NCBI RefSeq assembly: GCF_003634935.1 | Contig: NZ_RBXO01000001.1 | Location: 1,823,501 to 1,887,500 of the forward strand | Length of the DNA stretch: 64,000 nt | Reading direction: 5' to 3' | Source of the DNA: Saccharothrix australiensis | GTDB lineage: Bacteria; Actinomycetota; Actinomycetes; Mycobacteriales; Pseudonocardiaceae | Part shown: positions 7,833 to 15,181 of the stretch, piece after piece | Numbering within the stretch: the stretch's first letter is position 1 | Layout of the letters: every line of letters begins with the position of its first letter | The notes under the pieces: generated by a model | The model's database searches: none | What the model was told of the DNA's origin: nothing | What the model saw: only the letters and a program-made list of their open reading frames with translations | Program-made: the position numbers and the translations under genes

Positions 7833-8303
7833 GTGAGCCGCACCGACCACCTCAACGATCCGGACGCGCCCCAGGCGACCAGCATCCGCGTGGCCGTCAG
7901 CGCGGTAGTCCGCGACCAGGCCGGGTGCGTCCTGCTGATCCGGCGCACGGACAACGACAAGTACGCCATCCCCGGCGGCGGCCAGGAGCCGGGCGAGACC
8001 CTGACCGAGGCGGCCGTCCGCGAGGTCTTCGAAGAGACCGGCGTCCACGTCGAGGTCACCACCCTGGTCGGCCTCTACTCCAACCCCGCCCACGTCATCG
8101 CCTACGACGACGGCGAAGTCCGCCAGGAATTCTCCATCTGCTTCCGCGCCCGCCCACTCGGCGGCGAGCCGCGCACCAGCGACGAGTCCAAGGAAGTCCT
8201 CTGGGTGAAGCCCACGGATCTGGACGACCTGGACATCCACCCGTCGATCCGCCTGCGCATCGCCCACGGCCTGACCGACGACCGCGACCCCTACTTCACC
8301 TGA
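7833..8303 (+). CDS. NUDIX hydrolase
   Basis: A 156-residue NUDIX protein. The Nudix box GGGQEPGETLTEAAVREVFE continues ETGVHV, fitting GX5EX7REUXEEXGU, so the metal-binding Glu residues are intact. Such enzymes cleave nucleoside diphosphates linked to another moiety; the substrate cannot be read from sequence. The GTG at 7833 gives VSRTDHLNDPDAPQATSI, which matches how I remember close actinomycete homologues starting; a TTG at 7809 would add 8 residues. It lies inside the tRNA-Asn element, abuts the integrase truncation point and overlaps the convergent HD gene by 13 bases. Confidence 0.88.
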   Translation: MSRTDHLNDPDAPQATSIRVAVSAVVRDQAGCVLLIRRTDNDKYAIPGGGQEPGETLTEAAVREVFEETGVHVEVTTLVGLYSNPAHVIAYDDGEVRQEFSICFRARPLGGEPRTSDESKEVLWVKPTDLDDLDIHPSIRLRIAHGLTDDRDPYFT

Positions 8304-8845
8304 GCGCCCCGCAACCGAGCCTCGGTACGCTCCACAGCCGCCACCAACTCCGGCCGGGCCTCCCGGATGAACCGAGTAACCAGATCATCCGGCCCGTACC
8401 GCCGCTCGATCTCGGCGATCCGTTGCTGAACGTCGACCAACCCACCATCCGGCCCGGTCGTCATGTCCGCCCACCACAACGCATCCCGAACCGCCGTACC
8501 CTCATCCGCCCAGGCCGCCAAGTCCTCCGACAACCCCCGCGACGACGCCTCCCCGCGCGCGCACGAGTGGTGAGCCACCAGCCCACACACCCGCTCAGGC
8601 ATCCCCAGCTCGGTGAGGTACAACGCCCCGTCGACCGGATGAAACCCGGTCCGCGCGATCGCAGGCGCGTAACCAACGTCGTGCAACACCGCGGAGGCAA
8701 CCAACACATCGAGGTCATCACCCTCGAACAACCCACCGGCCCGCCGAGCCCGCTCCGCAACAGCCCGCACATGCACCCACCGCCGAGGCACCACGTCCTG
8801 CAACAGCTCGCCGGCCACCGAGTAGGCCCAAGCCACAAGCTCCAC
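8291..8845 (-). CDS. HD-domain phosphohydrolase
   Basis: A 184-residue protein with an HD-domain signature: HVRAVAERARRAGGLF, then ASAVLHDVGYAP with the His-Asp pair, then LVAHHSCARGEA. HD enzymes are metal-dependent phosphohydrolases acting on nucleotides. It starts at GTG 8845 (VELVAWAYSVAGELLQD); the longer frame upstream lacks a ribosome-binding site. It is convergent with the NUDIX gene, with a 13-base overlap of 3' ends. NUDIX and HD genes are frequent companions on actinomycete plasmid-like elements, consistent with cargo. Confidence 0.82.
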   Translation of the reverse strand: MELVAWAYSVAGELLQDVVPRRWVHVRAVAERARRAGGLFEGDDLDVLVASAVLHDVGYAPAIARTGFHPVDGALYLTELGMPERVCGLVAHHSCARGEASSRGLSEDLAAWADEGTAVRDALWWADMTTGPDGGLVDVQQRIAEIERRYGPDDLVTRFIREARPELVAAVERTEARLRGAQVK

Positions 8846-9145
8846 GCCGACAGCGTATGGCGTACCCGCAATCCCACCACACGGCACTCACCGCGTGCAC
8901 TGACGAATTCAGCTTTATGGGATCAAGGCGCGCCGCCGGCGGCGGCGCGCTGGGCAGTCGCGTCACGCAGTCACCGACTCACGTTGGCACCGACTCCCCG
9001 CATCGCGGCCCGCCGGGCTCCCGCTCCGCTCCGCCCGGCGGCCGCGCGCGGAGTCGATGCACGCGGCTAGGTCCAGCACGCCACCGCAGACGGACCACCC
9101 ACGACGGCGACAAGAACCCGTCCACGAACAGATGACGCACGCTCA
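8846..9145. other. Non-coding stretch between the HD gene and the CRISPR array
   Basis: No convincing gene. It contains a strong hairpin at 8927-8949 (10-bp perfect GC stem, 3-base loop) and a second GC-rich imperfect inverted repeat around 9007-9045. The HD gene promoter must lie at its left end. Confidence 0.5.
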
Positions 9146-9417
9146 CGACCCACCCCCGCGTGCGCGGGGAGACTTGCCGCCAGCGGTGCGGGTCACCGTG
9201 CCGCCGGGAACACCCCCGTGTGCGCGGGGAAGACCGTCAGGGCCACAGTGGAGTCGCCGGGCGGGATGGACCACCCCCGCGTGCGCGGGGAAGACCCGAA
9301 GGTGACTTCGATGAGCACAGCCACCTGGGGACCACCCCCGCGTGCGCGGGGAAGACCTTCGGCGGGACCGGGAGCTGCACGACCGTGGCGGACCACCCCC
9401 GCGTGCGCGGGGAAGAC
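9146..9417 (-). CRISPR. Type I-E CRISPR array, 5 repeats and 4 spacers, no adjacent cas genes
   Basis: Repeats of 28 bases start at 9146, 9207, 9268, 9329 and 9390, an exact 61-base period, leaving 33-base spacers. The last three repeats are identical and contain the palindromic core CCCCGCGTGCGCGGGG. The second has two changes and the first is degenerate. Repeat length, spacer length and the E. coli-like form in reverse (CTTCCCCGCGCACGCGGGG) indicate type I-E. Degenerate repeats at the left place the leader on the right (9418 onward), so transcription is expected on the minus strand. No Cas gene is in the window. Confidence 0.93.
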
Positions 9418-9500
9418 ACTTCGCCACCAGCGACTTTAGACCAGCCTCCACCCGTTTTCATTCGGTGCATCCCAGTTTCGAAATCACGTGTACCGGGACC
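9418..9500 (-). promoter_or_regulatory. Probable CRISPR leader
   Basis: Flanks the conserved end of the array and is AT-richer than its surroundings (for example CCCGTTTTCATTCGG and CAGTTTCGAAATCACG). Leaders sit beside the newest repeat and carry the promoter. Assigned from position and composition only. Confidence 0.5.
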
Positions 9501-9772
9501 ACCCTCCACCCCGCCGATGACGAACTCGCCGTGCGGACGGCCGACCTGCCGGCGAACACGAACAGCTTGCGCGGGCTGTCCCCACGGAGGCCCTGGGATT
9601 TTTTAACACCGCGCCGACGGCATCAAGGGCGCTGCGCGTCGCTGCGCGATGGCCTGCGGCCACCCTTGACACCGTCGACCCGACGCTAACCGCGGCAAGG
9701 GCCGGGGGACAGGGGGCGACAAGCCCACCAACACCACCGGACCCGTTGTCGACAGGCGGTTAGGAGGCGGCA
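9501..9772. other. Non-coding, hairpin-rich element DNA
   Basis: No supported gene. Around 9620-9672 is a GC-rich segment (GCTGCGCGTCGCTGCGCGAT and flanks) of a kind I associate with intergenic spacers on actinomycete plasmids and integrative elements. Confidence 0.4.
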
Positions 9773-10150
9773 ATGCGCGGCACCAGGATCAACAGCCCCG
9801 GACAACTCGCACTCTGGGGACGCTACGAGCTGGAGGACCAAGCCGTAGGTCACGCCAGCCGACGCCGTTCCGCCCTGCCGGCGCCCAGCCAGACGGGACA
9901 GCAGCAGCCGGCCATGCGGGTCGCGGCTCCGCGAATGGCGCTGACTCCGACGTTCCGACAGCCGGTCAGCCTGACGCCTCTGTTCCGGGCACCGGCAGCG
10001 CCGCACCCATCGGCCATGATCGTCGCGATGCTCAACCCGGTACAAACGTCGATAGACAACAGAGATCAACGGTCTACAGTGTCCATTTGCTGGCGCGAAG
10101 CGCCCAGGTCACGGCAAGTGACAGCGCATGACGACAGAAATCAAAAAGAG
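9773..10150 (+). pseudogene. Possible gene fragment with a strong ribosome-binding site
   Basis: TAGGAGG precedes an ATG at 9773 with ideal spacing, and the frame begins MRGTRINSPGQLALWGRYEL, which looks like a real N-terminus. Beyond about residue 30 the composition becomes Pro/Arg/Ala-rich and the frame simply runs on through the right att copy into the next locus, as a random GC-rich frame would. I read it as the 5' end of a gene lost when the element decayed. No family recognised. The end given is where credible signal ceases, not a stop codon. Confidence 0.3.
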
Positions 10151-10159
10151 TGGATCTTA

Positions 10160-10187
10160 AATCGAAGGGTTACTGGTTCGAATCCAG
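10160..10187 (+). repeat. att site, right copy (partial tRNA-Asn)
   Basis: Exact 28-base copy of the tRNA-Asn 3' region, followed by a diverged acceptor stem (CAGGGGAG versus TAGGGGGAG). There is no 5' half, so it is not a functional tRNA. It is followed 13 bases later by its own terminator hairpin (10200-10222), suggesting this is the original chromosomal 3' end displaced by insertion. Confidence 0.85.
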
Positions 10188-10199
10188 CAGGGGAGCCAC

Positions 10200-10222
10200 G
10201 GCCCAGGTCAGCGACCTGGGCC
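10200..10222. terminator. Relic tRNA terminator beside the right att copy
   Basis: Perfect 10-bp stem GGCCCAGGTC/GACCTGGGCC with a 3-base loop, at the same relative place as the hairpin after the intact tRNA-Asn. It supports the idea that the original tRNA end now lies here. Confidence 0.65.
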
Positions 10223-10344
10223 GCAGTCGTCTCAAGCGCATGGTCCGGTGTACCCCGCGGAAACCCCGGCGGAGTGTCCTTGGGCCGCTGGAAACCACCC
10301 GATCGTCACTGCTCGACGGGTGACGTGTGCGGCACCCTGGCACC

Positions 10345-11190
10345 ATGCCGGACCGTTTCGCCAACCTCCGCCTCATCAGGTCCCTGGACCCCGAACGCGA
10401 CCACCAGCGCATCCTGCGCTTGTCGTCGGGCTACGAGTTCCCGTGGGACTACGTCCGGGCGTTGGAGTTCGCCCTCTTCAAGACCTACTGCGTGCCGTCG
10501 ATCTCCGGGCTGCTGGCCGAGACCGGCGAGTTCGAGCGGCGGGCGCAGAAGCGTTACGACGACACCGCGCTGCTGATGGCGGAGCTGGTGGACCACGGTT
10601 ACGACTCGCCGCGCGGCAAGGAGGCGTTGCGGGTCGTGAACCGGCTCCACGGCCGGTATGACATCGCGAACGACGACATGAAGTACGTGCTGTCGACGTT
10701 CGTCTACGAGCCGATCGACTGGTTGACGCGGTACGGCTGGCGGCTGTTGACCGAGCAGGAACGGCTGGCGGCGTTCCACTTCTACCGGGCCGTGGGCGCC
10801 CGCATGGCGATCCGGGACGTGCCGGACACCTACGAGGGGTTCCGGGCGTTCAAGCGGGCGTACGAGCAGGAGCACTTCGTCTACCACGACACCAACCGGC
10901 GGATCGGTCAGTACACGGTCGACCTGTTCTGCTCCTGGTACCCGCTGCCGAAGGCGTGGACGTCCGGAGCGGTCCGGGCGCTGCTCGACGACCGCATGGT
11001 GAGGGCCTTCGGCTTCACCGCCGCGCCACCGTGGCTGGGCCCCCTGCTCCGCACCGCCCTCCACCTCCGCGCCCGAGCGGTCCGCCTCCTGCCACCCCGC
11101 AGGACACCACGCCTGACCAACGACCCGGACAACCGCACGTACCCCGGCTATCCGCGCGGCTACCGGCCGTCCGACCTCGGTGCCCCGTAG
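10345..11190 (+). CDS. MpaB-like oxygenase family protein (DUF2236)
   Basis: A 281-residue soluble protein. The middle carries the DUF2236/MpaB pattern: KYVLSTFVYEPIDWLTRYGW, then LTEQERLAAFHFYRAVGARM, then YEGFRAFKRAYEQEHFVYHD. Family members include the latex-clearing rubber oxygenase Lcp and fungal MpaB, which bind heme and cleave C-C bonds oxidatively; most bacterial members are uncharacterised. ATG at 10345 is chosen over a start 18 bases earlier because the sequence MPDRFANLRLIRSLDPERD aligns with a typical N-terminus. It stands alone just outside the right att site. Confidence 0.78.
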   Translation: MPDRFANLRLIRSLDPERDHQRILRLSSGYEFPWDYVRALEFALFKTYCVPSISGLLAETGEFERRAQKRYDDTALLMAELVDHGYDSPRGKEALRVVNRLHGRYDIANDDMKYVLSTFVYEPIDWLTRYGWRLLTEQERLAAFHFYRAVGARMAIRDVPDTYEGFRAFKRAYEQEHFVYHDTNRRIGQYTVDLFCSWYPLPKAWTSGAVRALLDDRMVRAFGFTAAPPWLGPLLRTALHLRARAVRLLPPRRTPRLTNDPDNRTYPGYPRGYRPSDLGAP

Positions 11191-11274
11191 CGGGTTGCAT
11201 ACGGCTTGGTCACGTGGTGCCGGGTTGTCGAGACGCGGCGACCGCTGATCTGTACTCTCCTGAACCGCACATCA

Positions 11275-11349
11275 GGGGCTGTAGCTCAGCTGGTCAGAGC
11301 AGCGGACTCATAATCCGTCAGGTCGTGGGTTCGAACCCCACCGGCCCCA
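11275..11349 (+). tRNA. tRNA with CAT anticodon (elongator Met, or lysidine-type Ile2)
   Basis: Complete cloverleaf: acceptor GGGGCTG with CGGCCCC, D-arm GTAGCTCAGCTGGTCAGAGC, anticodon loop CTCATAA with CAT at 11309-11311, variable loop AGGTC, T-arm GTGGGTTCGAACCCCAC. It is not an initiator, whose C1-A72 mismatch is absent. Distinguishing elongator Met from Ile2 needs identity elements or a tRNA classifier. Confidence 0.93.
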
Positions 11350-11582
11350 CCGTTTCGGCTGGTGGCGATGGTGGCGTTGATCCCTGTCATGATCAACGCC
11401 GCGCTTCTGCCACCTTCAACCCGGTTGCGGAGCTCGTGCCGAGTCACCGTGTCGGGCCCGCCCCTGAGCACGTCGCCGATCGACAGGGTCGCTGCCGCGA
11501 AGCCGGATCACGGGGTGGTCGAGCGGGCAGCTGTTCTCCGAAGACGGGGCCTGCGTCGGGCTGCTGCGGCTAGGTTGGCGCT

Positions 11583-12227
11583 GTGAGCGGTAGGACGTCC
11601 GACGAAGTGTTCGACGCCTGGAGGAGGGCTCTCGGCGAATCGGCCTCGACCAAGGAAGCCGCGGAGGCTTGGCGGCACCGCCGGTACCGGTTCGCGCACC
11701 GGTTGGGCGCCGCGTTGGTGGGTGCGCAGGCCGACGGCCGGCCCTCGGTGGTCGGGCATGTCGTGTACGGGGTGTGGCTGGAGTGGGGGTTGTTGTACGT
11801 AGGGCAGACGGGCAAGGCGGAACGCCGGTTGCGGGATCTTGCGGTCGGGGAGAGCCACCACCTCGCGAACACCTTCCCGCCCGAGATCTGGCACCGGGTG
11901 GTCGTGGTGTCCTGGCCGCGGTTGCCGGAAGCTGCCGAGTTGTCCGGGGTGTTCGGACCCGGCGACATCAGCCTCGGGCTGGAGCACCGCTTGCAGGCGT
12001 GGCTCGGCCCGTTGGCGAACGCGTCCCGCCGGACGTCGGACGGTCGGTGGCGGTCGGTCGACTGGGTGCGCAGCGACTCCGTCGGGGCACGGGTCGGTCG
12101 CCGGATCGACCGCCTGTTCTCGGCTGTGCAGGACGTCTGGCAGGAGGCGTCCCGAGCCGAGGCGAGCACCGGCGACGGGGCCGGCGTCTACCGGGTCGTC
12201 CGTCCGGCCGCCCTGCTGGCCGAGTGA
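11583..12227 (+). CDS. GIY-YIG-like protein, function unknown
   Basis: A 214-residue protein. The segment VVYGVWLEWGLLYVGQTGKAERRLRDL resembles the GIY-YIG nuclease core: the first strand as VYGVW, the second as LLYVGQTG, followed by the catalytic-type Arg in ERRL. A later Glu in GLEHRLQAWLGPLAN is a candidate metal ligand. If functional it would be a DNA-cutting or repair protein, but the similarity is weak and the first motif is degenerate. It begins with GTG, stands alone, and lies 230 bases after the CAT tRNA, a place where accessory genes often accumulate. Confidence 0.55.
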   Translation: MSGRTSDEVFDAWRRALGESASTKEAAEAWRHRRYRFAHRLGAALVGAQADGRPSVVGHVVYGVWLEWGLLYVGQTGKAERRLRDLAVGESHHLANTFPPEIWHRVVVVSWPRLPEAAELSGVFGPGDISLGLEHRLQAWLGPLANASRRTSDGRWRSVDWVRSDSVGARVGRRIDRLFSAVQDVWQEASRAEASTGDGAGVYRVVRPAALLAE

Positions 12228-12260
12228 TCCCGTCGCCACGCCGACCGGCACGGACCGCGT

Positions 12261-14237
12261 TCAGGCGGCGTCCTTCGGCGTCAACGTGAAGAAGCGGCGC
12301 TGCCACAGGGTGATCAGCTCGGCCCGCATGGCCGGTGTCAGGGGGGTCCACGTGTTCAGCGGGCTGGTGCCGTCCGCCTTCGACAGCAGTTCGAACACCT
12401 CGGCGGAGACCTTCGCCCGCGGTCCCGCCGAGTACGCCAGGTAGATCTCGCCCTCCGGCTCGGTCCCCGGCCGCCAGTCCTTGACCAGCCTCGTGTCCGG
12501 GCGGAACTCCAGGATCAGGTCGTCGAGGGCCTCGGGTAGCGGGGTCCGGCGTCGGATGAGGGAGTTCTCGACCACCAGGACGTCGATCTCCGTCGTCAGG
12601 AAGGTCGTCACGGCGTCGTCGACCGTCTGGACGATCGGCTCGGCGTTGTTGTTGAACGACGTGTTCAGCAGCACCGGCGTCCCGGTCAGGGCCCCGAAGC
12701 GGGTGATCAGCGCGTGGAACCTCGGGTTGGTGTCCTCGTGCACCACCTGCACCCGCGCGGTGCCGTCGACGTGGGTCACCGCGCCCAGCCCGGCGCGGTG
12801 CGGTTCGCGCACCCGCACCACGAACGACATGAACCCGTGGTCGGCGGCGGTGTCGGTCAGGTCGAAGTAGGTGTTCGCCGCTTCCGCCGTCACGGCCGGC
12901 GCGAAGGGGCGGAAACCCTCCCGCTTCTTCACCATCGCGTTGATCCGGTCGCGGTTCGCCGCGGGTCGCGGGTCGGCGATGATGCTGCGGTTGCCCAGCG
13001 CCCTCGGCCCGAACTCCGAGCGCCCGGCGGCCCAGCCCACCACCGCGCCCCCGGCCAGCAGCTGCGCCGTCGTCGCCACGATGTCGGCCGGCCGCTCCAC
13101 CGCCACGACGCCCGACCACGCGGCCAGCCGCCGCTCGACCTCGTCCGCCGTACCGAGCGACGGGCCCAGCGACGCGCCGCGCAGGCGGGTCGGCGTGTGC
13201 GGCCTGCCCAGGCTCCGTGCGGCGACGATGGCCGCGCCCTCCGCCGCCCCGGCGTCGTGGGATGACGGGTGGACGAAGACCTCTTCGAACAGCCCCGAGC
13301 GCAGGATGCGGCCGTTCAGGCTGCTGTTGTGCGCCACGCCGCCGGTGAAGCACAGGCGGGTCGCGCCGGTCCGCCGCGCCCAGTGCGTGATCACGTGCAT
13401 CGCCAGCGTCTCCAGCGCTTCCTGCAACCCCGCCGCGAAGTCCTTGTGCTGCCCGGTCGGCTCCTCGCCGGCCCGGCGCGGCCGGAAACCGATGTCCTCG
13501 AACGGCCACAGCGTCGGGTTGATGTCCGGGATCGACGGCGTCAGCGTGTAGTCGCCGTCGTCGTGGAGGGTGTAGAGGCGGCGGAACAGGGAGCGGTAGG
13601 TCGCCGGGTCCCCGTACGGAGCCAGGCCCATCACCTTGTACTCGTCGCCGAAGCCGTAGCCGACCTGGCCGATGGCGTCCTGGTAGAGGATGCCCAGCGA
13701 CTGGGGGATCGAGTACGTCCGCAGCTCCGTCAGCTCGCCGCCCTCGGCCCGGTAGACCGTGCCGGAGGCCAGCTCGCCCCGGCCGTCCATGACCACGACC
13801 AGCGCGTCGGACATGCCGGAACGCCCGTAGGACGACCACGCGTGCGCCAGGTGGTGCGGCGTGAACAGCACGCGGTCCTCGGGCAGGTCCCACGCGAACC
13901 GGTCGCACAGCAGGCCCCGGATGACCTCACGGGCGTAGCGGATCGGCTGGGTGGGGGTGACCGCGTGGTGGTTCGCCAGCGCCAGGTCGGCGAACCGGTG
14001 GTCGAAGTAGTAGCTGATCGCGTCGACCTCGTGCGGTCGGACGCCCGCCACGTCCAGGCAGGCCCGGATGGCGCCGGCGGGGAAGCGGTTGGTCTTCTTG
14101 ATGCGGTTGAAGCGCTCCTCCTCGGCCGCGGCCACCAGTTCGCCGTCTGCCACCAGGCACGCCGCCGCGTCGTGGGCGTAGTTGTGGTAGAGCGCCGGCA
14201 CCAGGTCGAAGTGACCACTGATCCCCAGAGTCAGCAT
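12261..14237 (-). CDS. Carbamoyltransferase (NodU/CmcH/TobZ family)
   Basis: A 658-residue O-carbamoyltransferase. The N-terminal Kae1-like domain contains the metal-binding histidines (NYAHDAAACLV; FTPHHLAHAWSSYGRSG) and VVVMDGRGE; the C-terminal YrdC-like part includes GRSEFGPRALGNRSIIADPR and LLNTSFNNNAEPIVQT. Such enzymes transfer carbamoyl from carbamoyl phosphate via carbamoyladenylate to a hydroxyl on an antibiotic or nodulation factor. ATG at 14237 (MLTLGISGHFD) is favoured over an upstream start because the added 28 residues are unlike the family. It is not in an obvious biosynthetic cluster; the acceptor is unknown. Confidence 0.93.
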   Translation of the reverse strand: MLTLGISGHFDLVPALYHNYAHDAAACLVADGELVAAAEEERFNRIKKTNRFPAGAIRACLDVAGVRPHEVDAISYYFDHRFADLALANHHAVTPTQPIRYAREVIRGLLCDRFAWDLPEDRVLFTPHHLAHAWSSYGRSGMSDALVVVMDGRGELASGTVYRAEGGELTELRTYSIPQSLGILYQDAIGQVGYGFGDEYKVMGLAPYGDPATYRSLFRRLYTLHDDGDYTLTPSIPDINPTLWPFEDIGFRPRRAGEEPTGQHKDFAAGLQEALETLAMHVITHWARRTGATRLCFTGGVAHNSSLNGRILRSGLFEEVFVHPSSHDAGAAEGAAIVAARSLGRPHTPTRLRGASLGPSLGTADEVERRLAAWSGVVAVERPADIVATTAQLLAGGAVVGWAAGRSEFGPRALGNRSIIADPRPAANRDRINAMVKKREGFRPFAPAVTAEAANTYFDLTDTAADHGFMSFVVRVREPHRAGLGAVTHVDGTARVQVVHEDTNPRFHALITRFGALTGTPVLLNTSFNNNAEPIVQTVDDAVTTFLTTEIDVLVVENSLIRRRTPLPEALDDLILEFRPDTRLVKDWRPGTEPEGEIYLAYSAGPRAKVSAEVFELLSKADGTSPLNTWTPLTPAMRAELITLWQRRFFTLTPKDAA

Positions 14238-14423
14238 GGAGCCACCGAACCACGGGTGTCGGGGGTGGTCACTCCGCTGATCGGCTCGCCGCCGGTCGTC
14301 CGGCGCGGCGCGCTTCGGCATGGCGAACCGGCCGGTCGGACCGCGTGCCCGGCGCGGTAGTCCGACGGGAGCGCCCGCCGGGCGTGGCGCTCCGGTTCGA
14401 CCGTGCGGCCGGTCGGACCGGGC

Positions 14424-15128
14424 TCAGCGCGGCGGCGGTACGCCCAGGTGGATGCCGCCGTGCACGTCACCCGCCTGCACGCCGTAGAACGACCCGTTCA
14501 CCACGTTCACCACCCGCCCGTGGCCGGCCGGCGGCGTGCCGGTCGGACCCGGCTGCGGCGCACGCGTGTCGTAGCCCGGCACGCGCACCCACGCCGTCGC
14601 CGAGAACTCCTTGTCCCGCACCGCGAGCGGCGCGAAGTCGGTTCGCCGGACGTGCCTCGTGTAGTCACCGCCGAACGCCGCGCGCAGCACGCCGTCGGAC
14701 ACGATCAGCGCCGTGGCCGCCCCGGCGCACCGCGCCACCAACTCCTTGAACGCCGGCGCGTCCAGCAGCCGGCACAGCGCGATCTTCGCCGCGTAGAGGC
14801 CGGGCCGAGGCCCGACCGGACCCACCTCGACCGCCAGCCGCAGCCGGATGTCGGGCTTGCGGTGCCGGTTGTGCTCCGCCGCCGACCCGTCCAGGTGGTG
14901 CGCCGCGTCCAGCACCGCGCCCAGTCGCCTGCTCGACAGCGTCAGCAGCGCACCGTCCCCGGTCGGCTCCCACTCCACCACGTCGGACCGCCCGACACCG
15001 GCGGTGGCGAGCGCGGCGCGGACCATCCCGTCCACCGCCGCCCGCACGGTGTCGAGGTGGTACCCCTCGTTCCGCGTCGAACCCACCACGTCGACGCCCA
15101 GCAGCGCGCGGTGCTCAGGAACCTCCAT
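14424..15128 (-). CDS. Nucleotidyl-cyclase-fold protein with C-terminal RHIM/amyloid-like motif
   Basis: A 234-residue protein. Residues 1-170 look like a class III nucleotidyl cyclase homology domain: LLGVDVVGST and EPTGDGALL hold the two metal-binding Asp positions, and IALCRLLDAP replaces the usual VNVAARL, keeping Arg but losing the catalytic Asn. Chemistry may therefore be altered or lost. After a Pro/Gly linker the extreme C-terminus reads VVNVVNGSFYGVQAGDVHGG then IHLG, the pattern I recognise from bacterial amyloid signalling/RHIM-like motifs (VQAG core). The gene follows a Crp-like regulator by 53 bases, same strand, suggesting one operon that could make and read a nucleotide signal. 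Domain names are by eye. Confidence 0.72.
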   Translation of the reverse strand: MEVPEHRALLGVDVVGSTRNEGYHLDTVRAAVDGMVRAALATAGVGRSDVVEWEPTGDGALLTLSSRRLGAVLDAAHHLDGSAAEHNRHRKPDIRLRLAVEVGPVGPRPGLYAAKIALCRLLDAPAFKELVARCAGAATALIVSDGVLRAAFGGDYTRHVRRTDFAPLAVRDKEFSATAWVRVPGYDTRAPQPGPTGTPPAGHGRVVNVVNGSFYGVQAGDVHGGIHLGVPPPR

Positions 15129-15181
15129 GCGGGTGATTTTCCGCCCGGACCGGGCCGTCGTTCTCCCGGAAACTGCGGACA

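Larger units (their letters stand above)
7072..10187. mobile_element. Decayed tRNA-Asn-integrated element (about 3.1 kb)
   Basis: Bounded by a 28-base exact direct repeat of the tRNA-Asn 3' half (7072-7099 and 10160-10187) that continues imperfectly for about 10 more bases. Contents: a 5'-truncated tyrosine integrase next to the tRNA, a NUDIX gene, an HD-domain gene, a short type I-E CRISPR array, and a stretch with no clear gene. The position (tRNA-proximal integrase pointing toward the tRNA) is typical of actinomycete integrative elements or prophages. Replication, transfer and structural genes are missing, so this is a remnant. Confidence 0.85.

Noticed and set aside
9143..9451. Open frames running through the CRISPR repeats
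   Set aside because: Explained by the repeat units (PRARGG-type translation); the 61-base period and spacers identify an array, not a protein.
10151..10198. Second tRNA-Asn gene
   Set aside because: Only the 3' half is present, with no D-arm or 5' acceptor strand; it is the right att copy.
11968..13908. 646-codon minus-strand frame over the carbamoyltransferase
   Set aside because: Arg/Gly/Ala-rich shadow of the true gene at 12261-14237 in another frame.
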